A stretch of DNA of 21,516 nt, from the NCBI GenBank assembly GCA_964542875.1, contig CAZIWA010000099.1, positions 1-21,516 on the forward strand. Reading direction: 5' to 3'. Source of the DNA: CAZGOM01 sp964542875. GTDB lineage: Bacteria > Planctomycetota > Phycisphaerae > Phycisphaerales > Phycisphaeraceae. This document shows positions 1 to 8,800 of the stretch, one piece after another. The position numbers and the translations under genes were made by a program. How positions within the stretch are numbered: the stretch's first letter is position 1; every line of letters starts with the position of its first letter. Under the pieces are notes generated by a model. That model did no database searches. It saw nothing but the letters and a program-made list of their open reading frames with translations, and was not told where the DNA came from.

Positions 1-2
1 TC

Positions 3-836
3 GTCGCCGAGTGCGAACGCCCCGTGATGTTCTATTCCATCGGCAAAGACAGCGCCGTCATGCTTCATGTCGCGCTCAAGGCCTTCCACCCTTCCAAGCT
101 CCCCTTCAAGCTCCTCCATGTCGACACCACCTGGAAATTCCGGGAGATGATCGAGTTCCGCGATCAGATGCAAAAGAAGCTCGGCTTCGACATGATCGTC
201 CACATCAACCCCGACGGCCTCAAGCAGAACATCGACCCCTTCACCCACGGCAACCAACACGTCAATCTCATGAAGATCGACGCCGTGAAGCAGGCCTTCG
301 CCGTCCATAACTTCGATGCAGCCTTCGGCGGCGCCCGCCGCGATGAAGAAAAATCCCGCGCCAAGGAACGCATCTTCTCCTTCCGGTCCGACCAGCACCG
401 CTGGGACCCCAAAAACCAACGCCCCGAGCTCTGGAAGCTCTACAACTCCCAGAAGCGCAAAGGCGAACACATCCGCGTGTTCCCTCTCTCCAACTGGACC
501 GAGCTGGACATCTGGCAATACATCCACCTCGAAAACATCCCCATGGTCCCGCTTTACTTCGCCAAGGAACGCCCCGTCGTTCAACGCGACGGCATGCTCA
601 TCATGGTCGATGACGAGCGCATGAAGCTCCGCCCGGGCGAAAAAGTCGAGATGAAAAAAGTCCGCTTCCGCACACTCGGCTGCTACCCCCTCACCGGCGC
701 CATCGAATCCGACGCCGACACGCTTCCCGCAATCATTCAGGAAATGCTCGTCACCTCCACCTCAGAACGCGGCACCCGTGCCGTCGACCGTGACGGCACC
801 AGCCTCCAGAAGAAGAAAGAGGAGGGCCACTTCTAA
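3..836 (+). CDS. cysD: Sulfate adenylyltransferase subunit 2 (5'-truncated by window edge)
   Basis: Small, ATP-pyrophosphatase subunit of ATP sulfurylase, which with the GTPase CysN makes adenosine 5'-phosphosulfate from sulfate and ATP in the cytoplasm. The reading frame is open from base 3 with no start codon, so roughly 25 N-terminal residues lie outside the window (278 residues visible, about 302 in E. coli from memory). The PP-loop SIGKDS is near the visible N-terminus, followed by the family-typical LLHVDTTWKFREM, FDAAFGGARRDEEKSRAKER, HRWDPKNQRPELW, FPLSNWTELDIWQYI and RFRTLGCYPLTGA blocks; the C-terminus ends KKKEEGHF. The TAA stop overlaps the ATG of cysNC by one base (TAATG), and a strong Shine-Dalgarno for the next gene lies inside the cysD tail. 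Assignment is secure; only the 5' end is missing. Confidence 0.97.
   Translation, partial: VAECERPVMFYSIGKDSAVMLHVALKAFHPSKLPFKLLHVDTTWKFREMIEFRDQMQKKLGFDMIVHINPDGLKQNIDPFTHGNQHVNLMKIDAVKQAFAVHNFDAAFGGARRDEEKSRAKERIFSFRSDQHRWDPKNQRPELWKLYNSQKRKGEHIRVFPLSNWTELDIWQYIHLENIPMVPLYFAKERPVVQRDGMLIMVDDERMKLRPGEKVEMKKVRFRTLGCYPLTGAIESDADTLPAIIQEMLVTSTSERGTRAVDRDGTSLQKKKEEGHF
818..826 (+). promoter_or_regulatory. Ribosome binding site of cysNC inside cysD
   Basis: AGAGGAGGG lies nine bases before the ATG at 836, within the last codons of cysD. Together with the TAATG stop-start overlap this indicates translational coupling of the two ATP sulfurylase subunits and fixes the cysNC start. Confidence 0.8.
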
Positions 837-2758
837 TGACAACCGCCCCCAATAAACCCGCGATGGACATCGAAGAATACCTCCGCATCCACCAGCACAA
901 GAGCCTCCTGCGCTTCATCACCTGCGGCAGCGTCGACGACGGCAAAAGCACCCTCATCGGCCGCCTCCTCTTCGACTCCAAAATGATCTTCGAGGACCAG
1001 CTCGCCAAGCTCTCCTCAGACTCCGTCACCAGCGGCACCGTCGGCGGCGAGCTCGACCTCTCCCTCCTCCCCGACGGCCTCGAAGAAGAACGCCAGCAGA
1101 AAATCACCATCGACGTCGGCTACATGTTCTTCGCCACCGACAAACGCAAATTCATCGTCGCCGACACCCCAGGCCACGAGCAATACACGCGCAACATGGT
1201 CACCGGCGCATCCACCGCCGACCTGGCCATCATCCTGCTCGATGCCCGCAAAGGCGTCCTCACCCAGACGCGCCGGCACAGCTACCTCGTCTCCCTTCTG
1301 GGCATTAAAAACATCGTCCTCGCCGTCAACAAGATGGACCTGGTCGACTTCTCCCAGAAAACCTTCGACACCTTCGTCGCTGAATACAAAGCCTTCGCCA
1401 GCCAGTTCAATTTCAACAGCATCGTCACCATCCCGGTCTCGGCGCTCAAGGGTGACAACATCACCCGCCCCTCCGCCAACACCCCCTGGTACTCCGGCCC
1501 CACGCTCATCGGCCACCTGGAAACCGTCAAGATCGATGACCAGACCCGCTCGGCCCCCTTCCGGCTCCCCGTCCAATGGGTCAACCGGCCGAACCTGGAC
1601 TTCCGCGGCTTCTCGGGCATGATCGCTTCCGGCACCGTCCGCCCCGGCGACCGTCTCCGCGTGCTCCCTTCCGGCAAGGAAAGCACCGTCGACCGCATCG
1701 TCACCTATGACGGCGATCTCCCCGAAGCCATCGCCGGTGAATCCATTACCATCACCCTCAAAGACGAAATCGACATCAGCCGCGGCGACGTCCTCGCCCA
1801 TGTCGATTCCCTCCCCGAAGTCGCCGATAAGTTCGAAACCACCATCGTATGGATGGCCGAAGAGCCCTTGGTCCTCAACCGGCCCTACCGGCTCAAAATC
1901 GGCACCAAACAGGCCACCGTCAAAGTCACCAGGATCCTGCACAAGGTCAACGTCAACACCCTTGAGCACATCCCCGCTGAAACCCTCAGCCTCAACGAAA
2001 TCGCCGTTTGCCAGATCAGCCTCGATCAGCGCATCGCGTTCGACCCTTACATCGATAACCGCGACACAGGCGGCTTCATCCTCATCGACCGAATCTCCAA
2101 CGCCACCCTCGGCGCCGGCCTCCTCCGCTCGGCACTGCGCAAATCGCACGACATCCACTGGCAGGCCACCCAGGTCAACAAGGAGGCCCGCGCCTCCATG
2201 AAGCACCAGAAGCCCGCCATCCTTTGGTTCACCGGCCTCTCCGGCTCCGGCAAGTCCACCATTGCCGACCAGCTTGAGCGCAACCTCCACGCCTCCGGCC
2301 ACCACACCTTCCTGCTCGATGGCGACAACATCCGTCACGGGCTCAACAAGGACCTTGGCTTCACCGATCAGGACCGCGTGGAGAACATCCGCCGCATCGC
2401 GGAAGTCGCCAGGCTCATGGTCGATGCCGGCCTCATTGTCATCGTCTCTTTCATCTCCCCCTTCAAAGCGGACCGCCAGCTCGCCCGCGAGCTCGTCTCC
2501 ACGGGTGAGTTCTTCGAGGTCTTCGTCAGCACCCCGCTGGAAGTAGCCGAATCCCGCGACCCCAAAGGCCTCTACAAGAAGGCCCGCCGCGGCGAGCTCG
2601 CCAATTTCACCGGCATCAGCTCACCCTACGAGCAGCCCGAAAACCCCGAGATTACCGTCGACACCACCAAGCTCCTCCCCCACGAAGCAGTCGAGCAAAT
2701 CGTCGACCACCTCCGTAAGGCGGACATCCTCAGCCCCCTGGCCGACCCCCAAATCTAA
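836..2758 (+). CDS. cysNC: Bifunctional sulfate adenylyltransferase subunit 1 / adenylylsulfate kinase (CysN-CysC fusion)
   Basis: A 640-residue fusion carrying the GTPase subunit of ATP sulfurylase and APS kinase, so that APS is made and phosphorylated to PAPS by one polypeptide plus CysD. The N-terminal GTPase half shows the P-loop GSVDDGKST (residues 31-39), DTPGH (110-114) and NKMD (165-168), followed by EF-Tu-like beta-barrel domains to about residue 445. The C-terminal kinase half starts near 458 with P-loop GLSGSGKS (467-474), DGDNIRHGLNKDLGF, and FISPFKADR with the serine at 541 that corresponds to the phosphorylated serine of CysC, then DPKGLYKKAR. Both catalytic halves look intact. 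The fusion is known from rhizobial NodQ and many other bacteria. It overlaps cysD by one base and is followed by a terminator, so the visible operon ends here; no sulfite-reduction or sulfotransferase gene follows. Confidence 0.97.
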   Translation: MTTAPNKPAMDIEEYLRIHQHKSLLRFITCGSVDDGKSTLIGRLLFDSKMIFEDQLAKLSSDSVTSGTVGGELDLSLLPDGLEEERQQKITIDVGYMFFATDKRKFIVADTPGHEQYTRNMVTGASTADLAIILLDARKGVLTQTRRHSYLVSLLGIKNIVLAVNKMDLVDFSQKTFDTFVAEYKAFASQFNFNSIVTIPVSALKGDNITRPSANTPWYSGPTLIGHLETVKIDDQTRSAPFRLPVQWVNRPNLDFRGFSGMIASGTVRPGDRLRVLPSGKESTVDRIVTYDGDLPEAIAGESITITLKDEIDISRGDVLAHVDSLPEVADKFETTIVWMAEEPLVLNRPYRLKIGTKQATVKVTRILHKVNVNTLEHIPAETLSLNEIAVCQISLDQRIAFDPYIDNRDTGGFILIDRISNATLGAGLLRSALRKSHDIHWQATQVNKEARASMKHQKPAILWFTGLSGSGKSTIADQLERNLHASGHHTFLLDGDNIRHGLNKDLGFTDQDRVENIRRIAEVARLMVDAGLIVIVSFISPFKADRQLARELVSTGEFFEVFVSTPLEVAESRDPKGLYKKARRGELANFTGISSPYEQPENPEITVDTTKLLPHEAVEQIVDHLRKADILSPLADPQI

Positions 2759-2781
2759 AAGCCCAAACACCTTTCCTACAC

Positions 2782-2818
2782 CACAGCACGGCCCAAAGCC
2801 GTGCTGTGTTCTTTCCTC
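2782..2818 (+). terminator. Rho-independent terminator after cysNC
   Basis: A perfect 11-bp stem CACAGCACGGC / GCCGTGCTGTG (2782-2792 and 2798-2808) with a five-base loop CCAAA, followed by the pyrimidine-rich TTCTTTCCTC. It starts 24 bases after the cysNC stop codon. Confidence 0.85.
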
Positions 2819-3283
2819 TCTCTCTGACCAGACCCCAGACCCGAGACCCCAGACCCTTCTTCAAATAAGAGGAAACCCCGGGGAAAACCCGTGCATCAAC
2901 CCTGCGGTTATTCACACCTCTCACCCGACCCACTCAAGTGTTATCGGAACCTATTTTCACTGATGTTAGGGTACGCCTTCATGTGCGAAAACCTGTGGAC
3001 GACCCGTGAACTCAAAATCACAACTCGTGCTTACACAACATCTTTCAACCACTTTCCGGTTATTTCGGGATTCAAAACGCCTAGACTCTCCCCCCACCCA
3101 CCCGAACGTTCAATTCCCCGGTTTTGCGAACCTAAAAAGCTTCCCACGCCATCGATCTCCCGTAAGATCGCACGTTGCCGATGCACCGCAAATTGCATTG
3201 GCATCGTCGCCAAAAGGCCCGGACGCCTGCAGGCATTCTCCCACCAAGGACGGACTCACCCATGACACACCCAAAGGCAAGCC
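2819..3283. other. Non-coding stretch upstream of the receiver-GAF gene
   Basis: About 465 bases without a convincing gene; the open frames here have unnatural Pro/Ser/His-rich translations and no ribosome binding sites. It holds a 13-bp tandem direct repeat (2830-2856) and then a comparatively AT-rich part (about 2940-3080) with one perfect DnaA-box match TTATTCACA at 2908-2916. The promoter of the gene at 3284 should be here, but I cannot place -35 and -10 boxes with confidence. Confidence 0.5.
2830..2856. repeat. Tandem 13-bp direct repeat (period 14)
   Basis: AGACCCCAGACCC occurs at 2830-2842 and again at 2844-2856, separated by a single G. Each unit itself contains the AGACCC core twice. 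It lies between the cysNC terminator and the AT-richer part of the intergenic region. Confidence 0.75.
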
Positions 3284-4318
3284 ATGGTACAGCCGTTCCA
3301 ATTTCCGTCTTCCCGGGCCATCCAGAACCCAGGCGTCCAGAAACAAGACACCCTCGCCGTTGTCGCCATCGCCGAGAAAGCGCTTAAGGGCCATGTCGCT
3401 CAAGCGCTGGCCGGGCACGGCGTCCGCGTCGTCCTCGTCTCTACTCACCAGGCCCTCAAGGCCACGCTTGAGTCCAACACCCCCAGCCTGTTGATCGTCG
3501 ATCTCGCTCTGGGCAAGGGTCAGGGCCTCAAAACCCTCCAATCCGTCTTGGCGGTCAATCCTGAAATCCACGCTCTGGGCATTGCTTCCCAAAAGAGCGC
3601 ATCACGCATCGTCGACGCCTTCCGTGCCGGCGCCAAAGATGTCCTGCTCCGCCCCCTCAGCGCGCACACCATCGCCTGCCGGATCACCGCTGCGATGATC
3701 GACCTCCCCGGCCACTCCCTGGCCCAAACCGATGCCCCTGGCGCCGATCGCCTCGTCTCCCCCACCGGCATCGATCTTTACCAGCCCACCCAGCAGATCG
3801 TTGCGGACCACACCTTAAGCCCCCTGGCACGCCGCTTTGCCGCCCGGGTAGGCCAGGACCTCGACCTGGAAGCCCTCATCCGCCACACCCTCCAGATGGT
3901 CCTGGAAGTCACCGGCCCCACCAACGCCGCTGTCTTTCTCCCCGGCACCGACGAACAGTTCACCCTGGGCGGATACATCAACCACGACTTCTCCCGAGAC
4001 AACGGCCAGATGGTCCTGGAACACCTCGCCGACGTGCTTGGCCCCAAGATCACCAATGCCTCCAAAGCCCTGAGCTTCGAAAACACCCACACCCTGGAAT
4101 CCTGGTGTGGCGATGACGCCGGCTACCTTGGCGACTCCCACGTGGTCGCCGTTCCCGCCCGCCACCAGGGCGAAGGCATCGCCGGCCTTCTCTTCTTCCG
4201 CGATGAAGCCAAGGGCTTCACTCAGGCTCAAATCGACGGCCTCACCGAGGTCACCGCACTCTTTAGCGCCCGCCTGGCAAAGCTCATCCGCATCCACCAC
4301 CGCCACTGGGATTATTGA
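3284..4318 (+). CDS. Receiver-like domain plus GAF domain protein
   Basis: A 344-residue soluble signalling protein. Residues about 22-140 have the fold pattern of a response-regulator receiver: a strand TLAVVAI, then SLLIVDLAL with a candidate phospho-acceptor Asp73, then LGIAS, then DVLLRPLS. The acidic pair after strand 1 is not evident (only a Glu is near) and the conserved Lys before the last proline is Arg123, so phosphorylation chemistry may be impaired or altered. Residues about 184-335 resemble a GAF domain (QDLDLEALIRHTLQMVLEV, AAVFLP, VVAVPARHQGEGIAGLLFF, FTQAQIDGLTEVTALFSARL). There is no DNA-binding, kinase or cyclase output domain, so it probably works through protein contacts or ligand sensing; the target is unknown. 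ATG 3284 is preceded by a modest AAAGG at about ten bases. It is monocistronic, with a terminator shared with the convergent neighbour. Confidence 0.8.
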   Translation: MVQPFQFPSSRAIQNPGVQKQDTLAVVAIAEKALKGHVAQALAGHGVRVVLVSTHQALKATLESNTPSLLIVDLALGKGQGLKTLQSVLAVNPEIHALGIASQKSASRIVDAFRAGAKDVLLRPLSAHTIACRITAAMIDLPGHSLAQTDAPGADRLVSPTGIDLYQPTQQIVADHTLSPLARRFAARVGQDLDLEALIRHTLQMVLEVTGPTNAAVFLPGTDEQFTLGGYINHDFSRDNGQMVLEHLADVLGPKITNASKALSFENTHTLESWCGDDAGYLGDSHVVAVPARHQGEGIAGLLFFRDEAKGFTQAQIDGLTEVTALFSARLAKLIRIHHRHWDY

Positions 4319-4377
4319 ACTCCTCTGGCGCAATACTCCGGCAATCCCTTTGCTTTCTTTCGTAAGCCTTCCAAGAA

Positions 4378-4408
4378 CAACGCCCGGGCACCTCGTGCCC
4401 GGGCGTTG
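4378..4408. terminator. Bidirectional terminator between convergent genes
   Basis: A perfect 14-bp stem CAACGCCCGGGCAC / GTGCCCGGGCGTTG (4378-4391 and 4395-4408) with a three-base CTC loop. It sits between the plus-strand stop at 4318 and the minus-strand stop at 4429. The minus-strand exit reads TTCTTGG, the plus-strand exit CCTTAATACT, so it can serve both genes, with the better T-tract on the minus strand. Confidence 0.8.
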
Positions 4409-4428
4409 CCTTAATACTCAAACCAGTC

Positions 4429-5631
4429 TCAATCCAGGCTCTTCAAAAACTCCTTGGGAATCTTCGCCGCATACACCTGAGGCGTTCCCGCCGGGTCCGC
4501 GTTGTAGATCACGTGGCCGTTGTCCGCAGTCAGGTACGGGTGCGTGTGCCGGCACTGGTTCCCGCCGCTGGAGGCCTTGGAGTCTTCCACCAGCGTCCGG
4601 TACTTGCCCGTCAGCAGGTTACCCATCACCAGGCTCGGCGCAGCGCAAGCCCGGGTCTTGGCGCTGAAGATGCCCTTGCTGTGTGAATCGGCGACAAAGT
4701 ACGTTCCGCACTTGGATGCGCACACATGGTTAAAGAAGTGCTCCGGCGCTTCAAAACATGTCGGCCTCTCGTCCCCCGGCTTGGCGGTGAACAAATTCCC
4801 TTTGGGGAATCTGTCATCGTGGCGAAGCGTGTAGAAGTCTGGCATCTTCCAGCCGACGCTGAAAAGCACTTTGCCTGTGTCGGCCACAAAGCACTCGTGC
4901 CCCGTCGCGCCCGCGGTGATCGGCTGCCCCACCGGCAGGTACCGCTTATTAGAGCCATCCAGGTTGATCACAAACAACGTCGTCCCCAGGCCGGGCGTCG
5001 TGGTGAGGCTCGAGCCATCCTTTTGAAGCTTCTCACCCCGGTTGTTCTGCACCATGATTTCTTTGCCCGTCACCGGGTTGAACTGGAGATGCGGATTCCG
5101 GATCTCGTCGTCTTCGTAAATCACCCTGCGAGAGCCATCTTTCACGTCCAGGATCACCAGTTGATACACCGGCGACCCCGGCCCTTCCAGCCGCGTCTGC
5201 ATCCCCACGATGTATCTCTGGCAAGGCGAAACCGAGGCCCCAACCAGCGTCGCATTGGGGTCACGCTCGACGTACACCACCTTCTTTTCGAGCGACATCA
5301 GGTTCACCTGCATCAGCTCACGCTTCTCGTTCCAGTAATGCGCCAGCCCCGACCACGCATTATTGAACACCCCGCGGGCGCCCACGGACGCCTTCTCCAC
5401 CATGGTGATCTTCAGCTTCTCCAGATCATGCACCAGCAGCGACCCCACTTCATCGAAGCAGAAGTCCGCCGACCGCGCGATGATCACGCGCTTGCCGTCG
5501 GGCGAACAGTAAGGCTGCTCGCAATAGATGTTGTTGCTGGTGTATCCGCCGCTGGTCAACTGAATGATCCGCGCGCCCGACACAGGATCATCGTAAAGGT
5601 CAGACGATTCTGCGGCCCAGGTAATTGGCAT
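4429..5631 (-). CDS. Oligogalacturonate lyase-like beta-propeller protein (PL22 family-like)
   Basis: About 400 residues resembling oligogalacturonate lyase (Ogl), a cytoplasmic seven-bladed propeller enzyme that splits unsaturated digalacturonate from pectin breakdown by Mn-dependent beta-elimination. TolB/WD-like blade motifs recur (YCSPDGKRVIIAR, ASVSPCQRYIVG, LFVINLDGSNKR). Candidate metal ligands known from Ogl structures (from memory: three His and one Gln) have plausible counterparts: the His of FNHVCASKCG, and Gln and two His in NQCRHTHPYLTADN; the catalytic-base His has a counterpart in ATGHECFVAD. The ending HPYLTADNGHVIYNADPAGT strongly resembles the Ogl C-terminus. The frame extends to a GTG at 5658, but ATG 5631 has AAGGA six to eight bases upstream and is preferred. 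No signal peptide is seen. It lies 170 bp downstream of the hybrid kinase on the same strand. It could be a TolB-like protein with another uronide substrate. Confidence 0.78.
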   Translation of the reverse strand: MPITWAAESSDLYDDPVSGARIIQLTSGGYTSNNIYCEQPYCSPDGKRVIIARSADFCFDEVGSLLVHDLEKLKITMVEKASVGARGVFNNAWSGLAHYWNEKRELMQVNLMSLEKKVVYVERDPNATLVGASVSPCQRYIVGMQTRLEGPGSPVYQLVILDVKDGSRRVIYEDDEIRNPHLQFNPVTGKEIMVQNNRGEKLQKDGSSLTTTPGLGTTLFVINLDGSNKRYLPVGQPITAGATGHECFVADTGKVLFSVGWKMPDFYTLRHDDRFPKGNLFTAKPGDERPTCFEAPEHFFNHVCASKCGTYFVADSHSKGIFSAKTRACAAPSLVMGNLLTGKYRTLVEDSKASSGGNQCRHTHPYLTADNGHVIYNADPAGTPQVYAAKIPKEFLKSLD

Positions 5632-5802
5632 GATGTTTCCTTGTTTCTTGGTTGACACTCAAAAATAGACGCAGCCTGACTGGCCTTGTCCCTTATTTGG
5701 TCGCCTGTCCGGCCTGCGACGTGCAACAGCCGGACTTTGGACGCACGAGCCCCGACGCCCGTTTCACGCAAAGATCATAATTCCTCTGCCCGTCATCACA
5801 AC

Positions 5803-8800
5803 TTACGCACCCTTGGCGTCAAATCCGGCATGCGCCATCAGGCACAGCCTGATCAGCCCCTCGCACGCGGGATTGAGCATTTCAAGATCCGTTTGCCCCT
5901 TGCGCAGCATCGTCTCCACCGTCCGGGCAGTGTCCGTGATCGTCGGGTAACCGTAGCTCCCTGCCGACCCTGCCAACTGATGGGCCAGACGCGCCAGTTC
6001 CTCGTATTGGCCCTTGGCCAGATGCTGCCGGACCTCCTGGGCCCGCTCAGGCAGCCTGGCCACGAAGTCACCGATGAGCTCTACCAGGCCTTCATCGTCG
6101 ATCATGGTGCTGATGAGCACTTCTGAAGGCTTTGCAGCCTCTTTGGCCTTCTCGGCTTTGGCTTTCTCCGCCTCTATCTTTGCGGCTTCGGCCCTGGCCG
6201 CTTCCGCTTTGGCTGCGGTGATCTTTGTCGCCAGTTCCCTGGCCGTTTGTTCCCTGGCGGCCTGCTCTTTGGCTGCTTGATCCTTGGCTGCCGCAGCAGC
6301 CTTGGCGGCTTCCGCTTTGGCCACATCCGCCGCCGAAGCAGTCCGCATCGTGCTCGACGCCTCTGTCCGGGTCACGCCCGAATCCTGAGACGTAAAGCTC
6401 CGGTCACGCCCGATCCACGCCGCGCAGATCCCAATCAGCTTTGCCCGATCGATCGGTTTGGCCGTGTAATCGTCGCAGCCCGCATCCAGGCACTTGTCCG
6501 CATCGCCGGCCATCGCATGCGCCGTCAGCGCAATGATGGGAACCGTCGATCCCTTGGTCCTCAAAAGCCGCGTGGCCGTATACCCGTCCATGATCGGCAT
6601 CTGCATATCCATCAAAACCAGGTCAAACTCAGGTTTGGGGTTAAGTCTCCCGTCCACCGTGCCGTCTTTGGAGAAGGCCCTCACGGCAAGCTCCCCGTTC
6701 TCAACGATGGTCACTGTCGCACCCGCTTTGCGCAGATGATGTGCAACCAGCCGCTGGTTGTCCGGCCCGTCTTCGGCCATGAGAATCCGTACGCCCAAAA
6801 GCAGCGTTCCCTCATCGGGGCGTGCTGCCGTCGCAATCGACTCGCGAACCACCTGCGAAGTCTGTCCCTGCTCGATCATCGGCACCCCGTCCAGCGGGCC
6901 CGTTGCCAATGACAGCGTGAAGGTGCTCCCATTTCCCGGCGTGCTGCTGACCGTGATATCGCCCGCCAGCATCTCCGCCAGCCGCTTGGAAATACGCAGC
7001 CCCAGCCCCGTGCCGCCAAAGCGCCTTGTCGTCGACGCGTCAGCTTGTTCAAACGCGCCAAACAGCCGCGACACCTGTTCCTGCGTCAGGCCAATGCCCG
7101 TGTCGCGCACCTCAAACTTCAAGATCGGCGTGCCTGTCGTCGTCTTGTCCATCATCACCCGGATCGTCACGCCCCCCACTTCCGTGAACTTGATCGCATT
7201 GCCCACCAGGTTCACCAGGATCTGCCTCAGCCGCAGCGGGTCTGACTGAATCCGTTCCGGCAGCGCCGTAATGTTCTGCGCCTCCAGCTTCAGCCCCTTG
7301 GCCTGCGCCTTCACATACATCAGCGACATCACATCGTGGATGATCTGGTCCGGATACGTATCGATCCGCTCCACCGTCATCTTCCCTGTCTCGATCTTCG
7401 ACAGGTCCAGAATGTCGTTGATGATCGAAAGCAGGTGTTCCCCGTTGCGTTTGATCGTCGCGATGTATTCCAGCCGCTGCCGCGGCGTAAGGCCATGGTC
7501 CCACTCTTCGGCCAGCAGGTCCGTGTACCCCAGGATCGCCGTCATCGGCGTTCGGATTTCGTGGCTCATGTTGGCCAGGAACTCGCTCTTGGACTTGGTT
7601 GCCGTATCCGCGGCGTCGCGTGCCTGGCCCAGCGCATCCGCCGCCAGCTTGCTCTCCGTCACGTCCCATCCTTCAGGGATCAGCATGATCACTTTGCCGT
7701 CCGCGGACATCACCGGCGTAATCGTGAAGTCCACGAAGTGGATCGCTCCATTGACGTCCGGATGAGTGGTCTGGCTGCGCACCGTCTCGCCGCGCGCGGC
7801 ACGGGCGATCGCACCCTTAAGCCACTCCTGAAGTTGCTCGGAATGCTTCCACCACGGCCCCTTCCAGAACGGCTTGCCCACCACATCCGCTTTGTTCTTC
7901 ACCCCTGCAAACGTCAGGGCCGTCCGGTTCACGTCCACCACGGTCCCGTCGAGTGTCAACATCCCCGCGAACTGCCGCGACTGATCGATCATCGTCCGGA
8001 GCATACGCTCCTTGATATCCAGGTCTGCCGTCGCTTTGATCTGCCGGGTGATATCCGAGAACGTCGCCACCGCGGCTTCCACCCGGCCGTCTGCCGATCG
8101 GATCGCCTGCGTATTGACGCTGATCCAGCGGATCGAACCGTCCGGTTGTCTCAGGCCCAGGGTCGCCCCTCGGACCGCTTCCCCCGTCTTGAGCGTCACC
8201 ACCGTCGGCAGCTTCTCAGGCGGCCACGGCGCGCCCTGTTCATCCACCACGTTCCAGGCCGCGCTCGCGCTCGTGCGCGAAAGGATCTGCTCCCGCGTCA
8301 GCCCCAAAATACGTTCCGCTTCGGGGTTGCAGTTGATCGTTGAGCCATCAACGGACTGCACCACCAGGCCTTCGGCCATCGCCCGGAAAATAGACGCCAA
8401 TTGGTTCCTGTGGGTGATCTGCGCCGTGATGTCCGTCTCCACCACCACAAAGCCGATGATCGTCAGCGTCTCGTTGCGCACCGGCTGCACTTCGATGTCC
8501 ACCACGTATTCCCGGCCAAGCTGCGCACGGCACACCAGTTCCAGCCGGCATTCTTCCCCGTTGGAGATCGCCTTCGTCAGGCTTTCGATGGCCTGCTTAT
8601 CCGCCACGTCGGAATTCAGGAAACTGGCGAAAAGCTGCCCCTGCACCTGCTCCAGCGAATACCCCGTCACCTTCATGAATCCGTTGTTCACCCAGTCGAT
8701 GTGCCCCACCGCATCGGTGATCACCACGGCGTTGGTCGTGTTTTCCGCCACCAGCGCCAGCCGGTGCATGTCCCGGGTCATGCCCTGCGCCAGCAGCTTG

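Noticed and set aside
1016..2338. A 440-codon minus-strand open frame opposite cysNC
   Set aside because: Shadow of the C-ending codon preference of cysNC; Gly/Val/Asp/Glu-rich translation with no domain.
2891..3494. Plus-strand open frames in the 3' half of the cysNC-receiver intergenic region
   Set aside because: Pro/Ser/Arg/His-rich translations without family resemblance or ribosome sites; one also overlaps the receiver-GAF gene out of frame.
5707..5735. GTCCGGC/GCCGGAC hairpin between the kinase and the Ogl-like gene as a terminator
   Set aside because: Only seven pairs with a 15-base loop and no T-tract on either strand.
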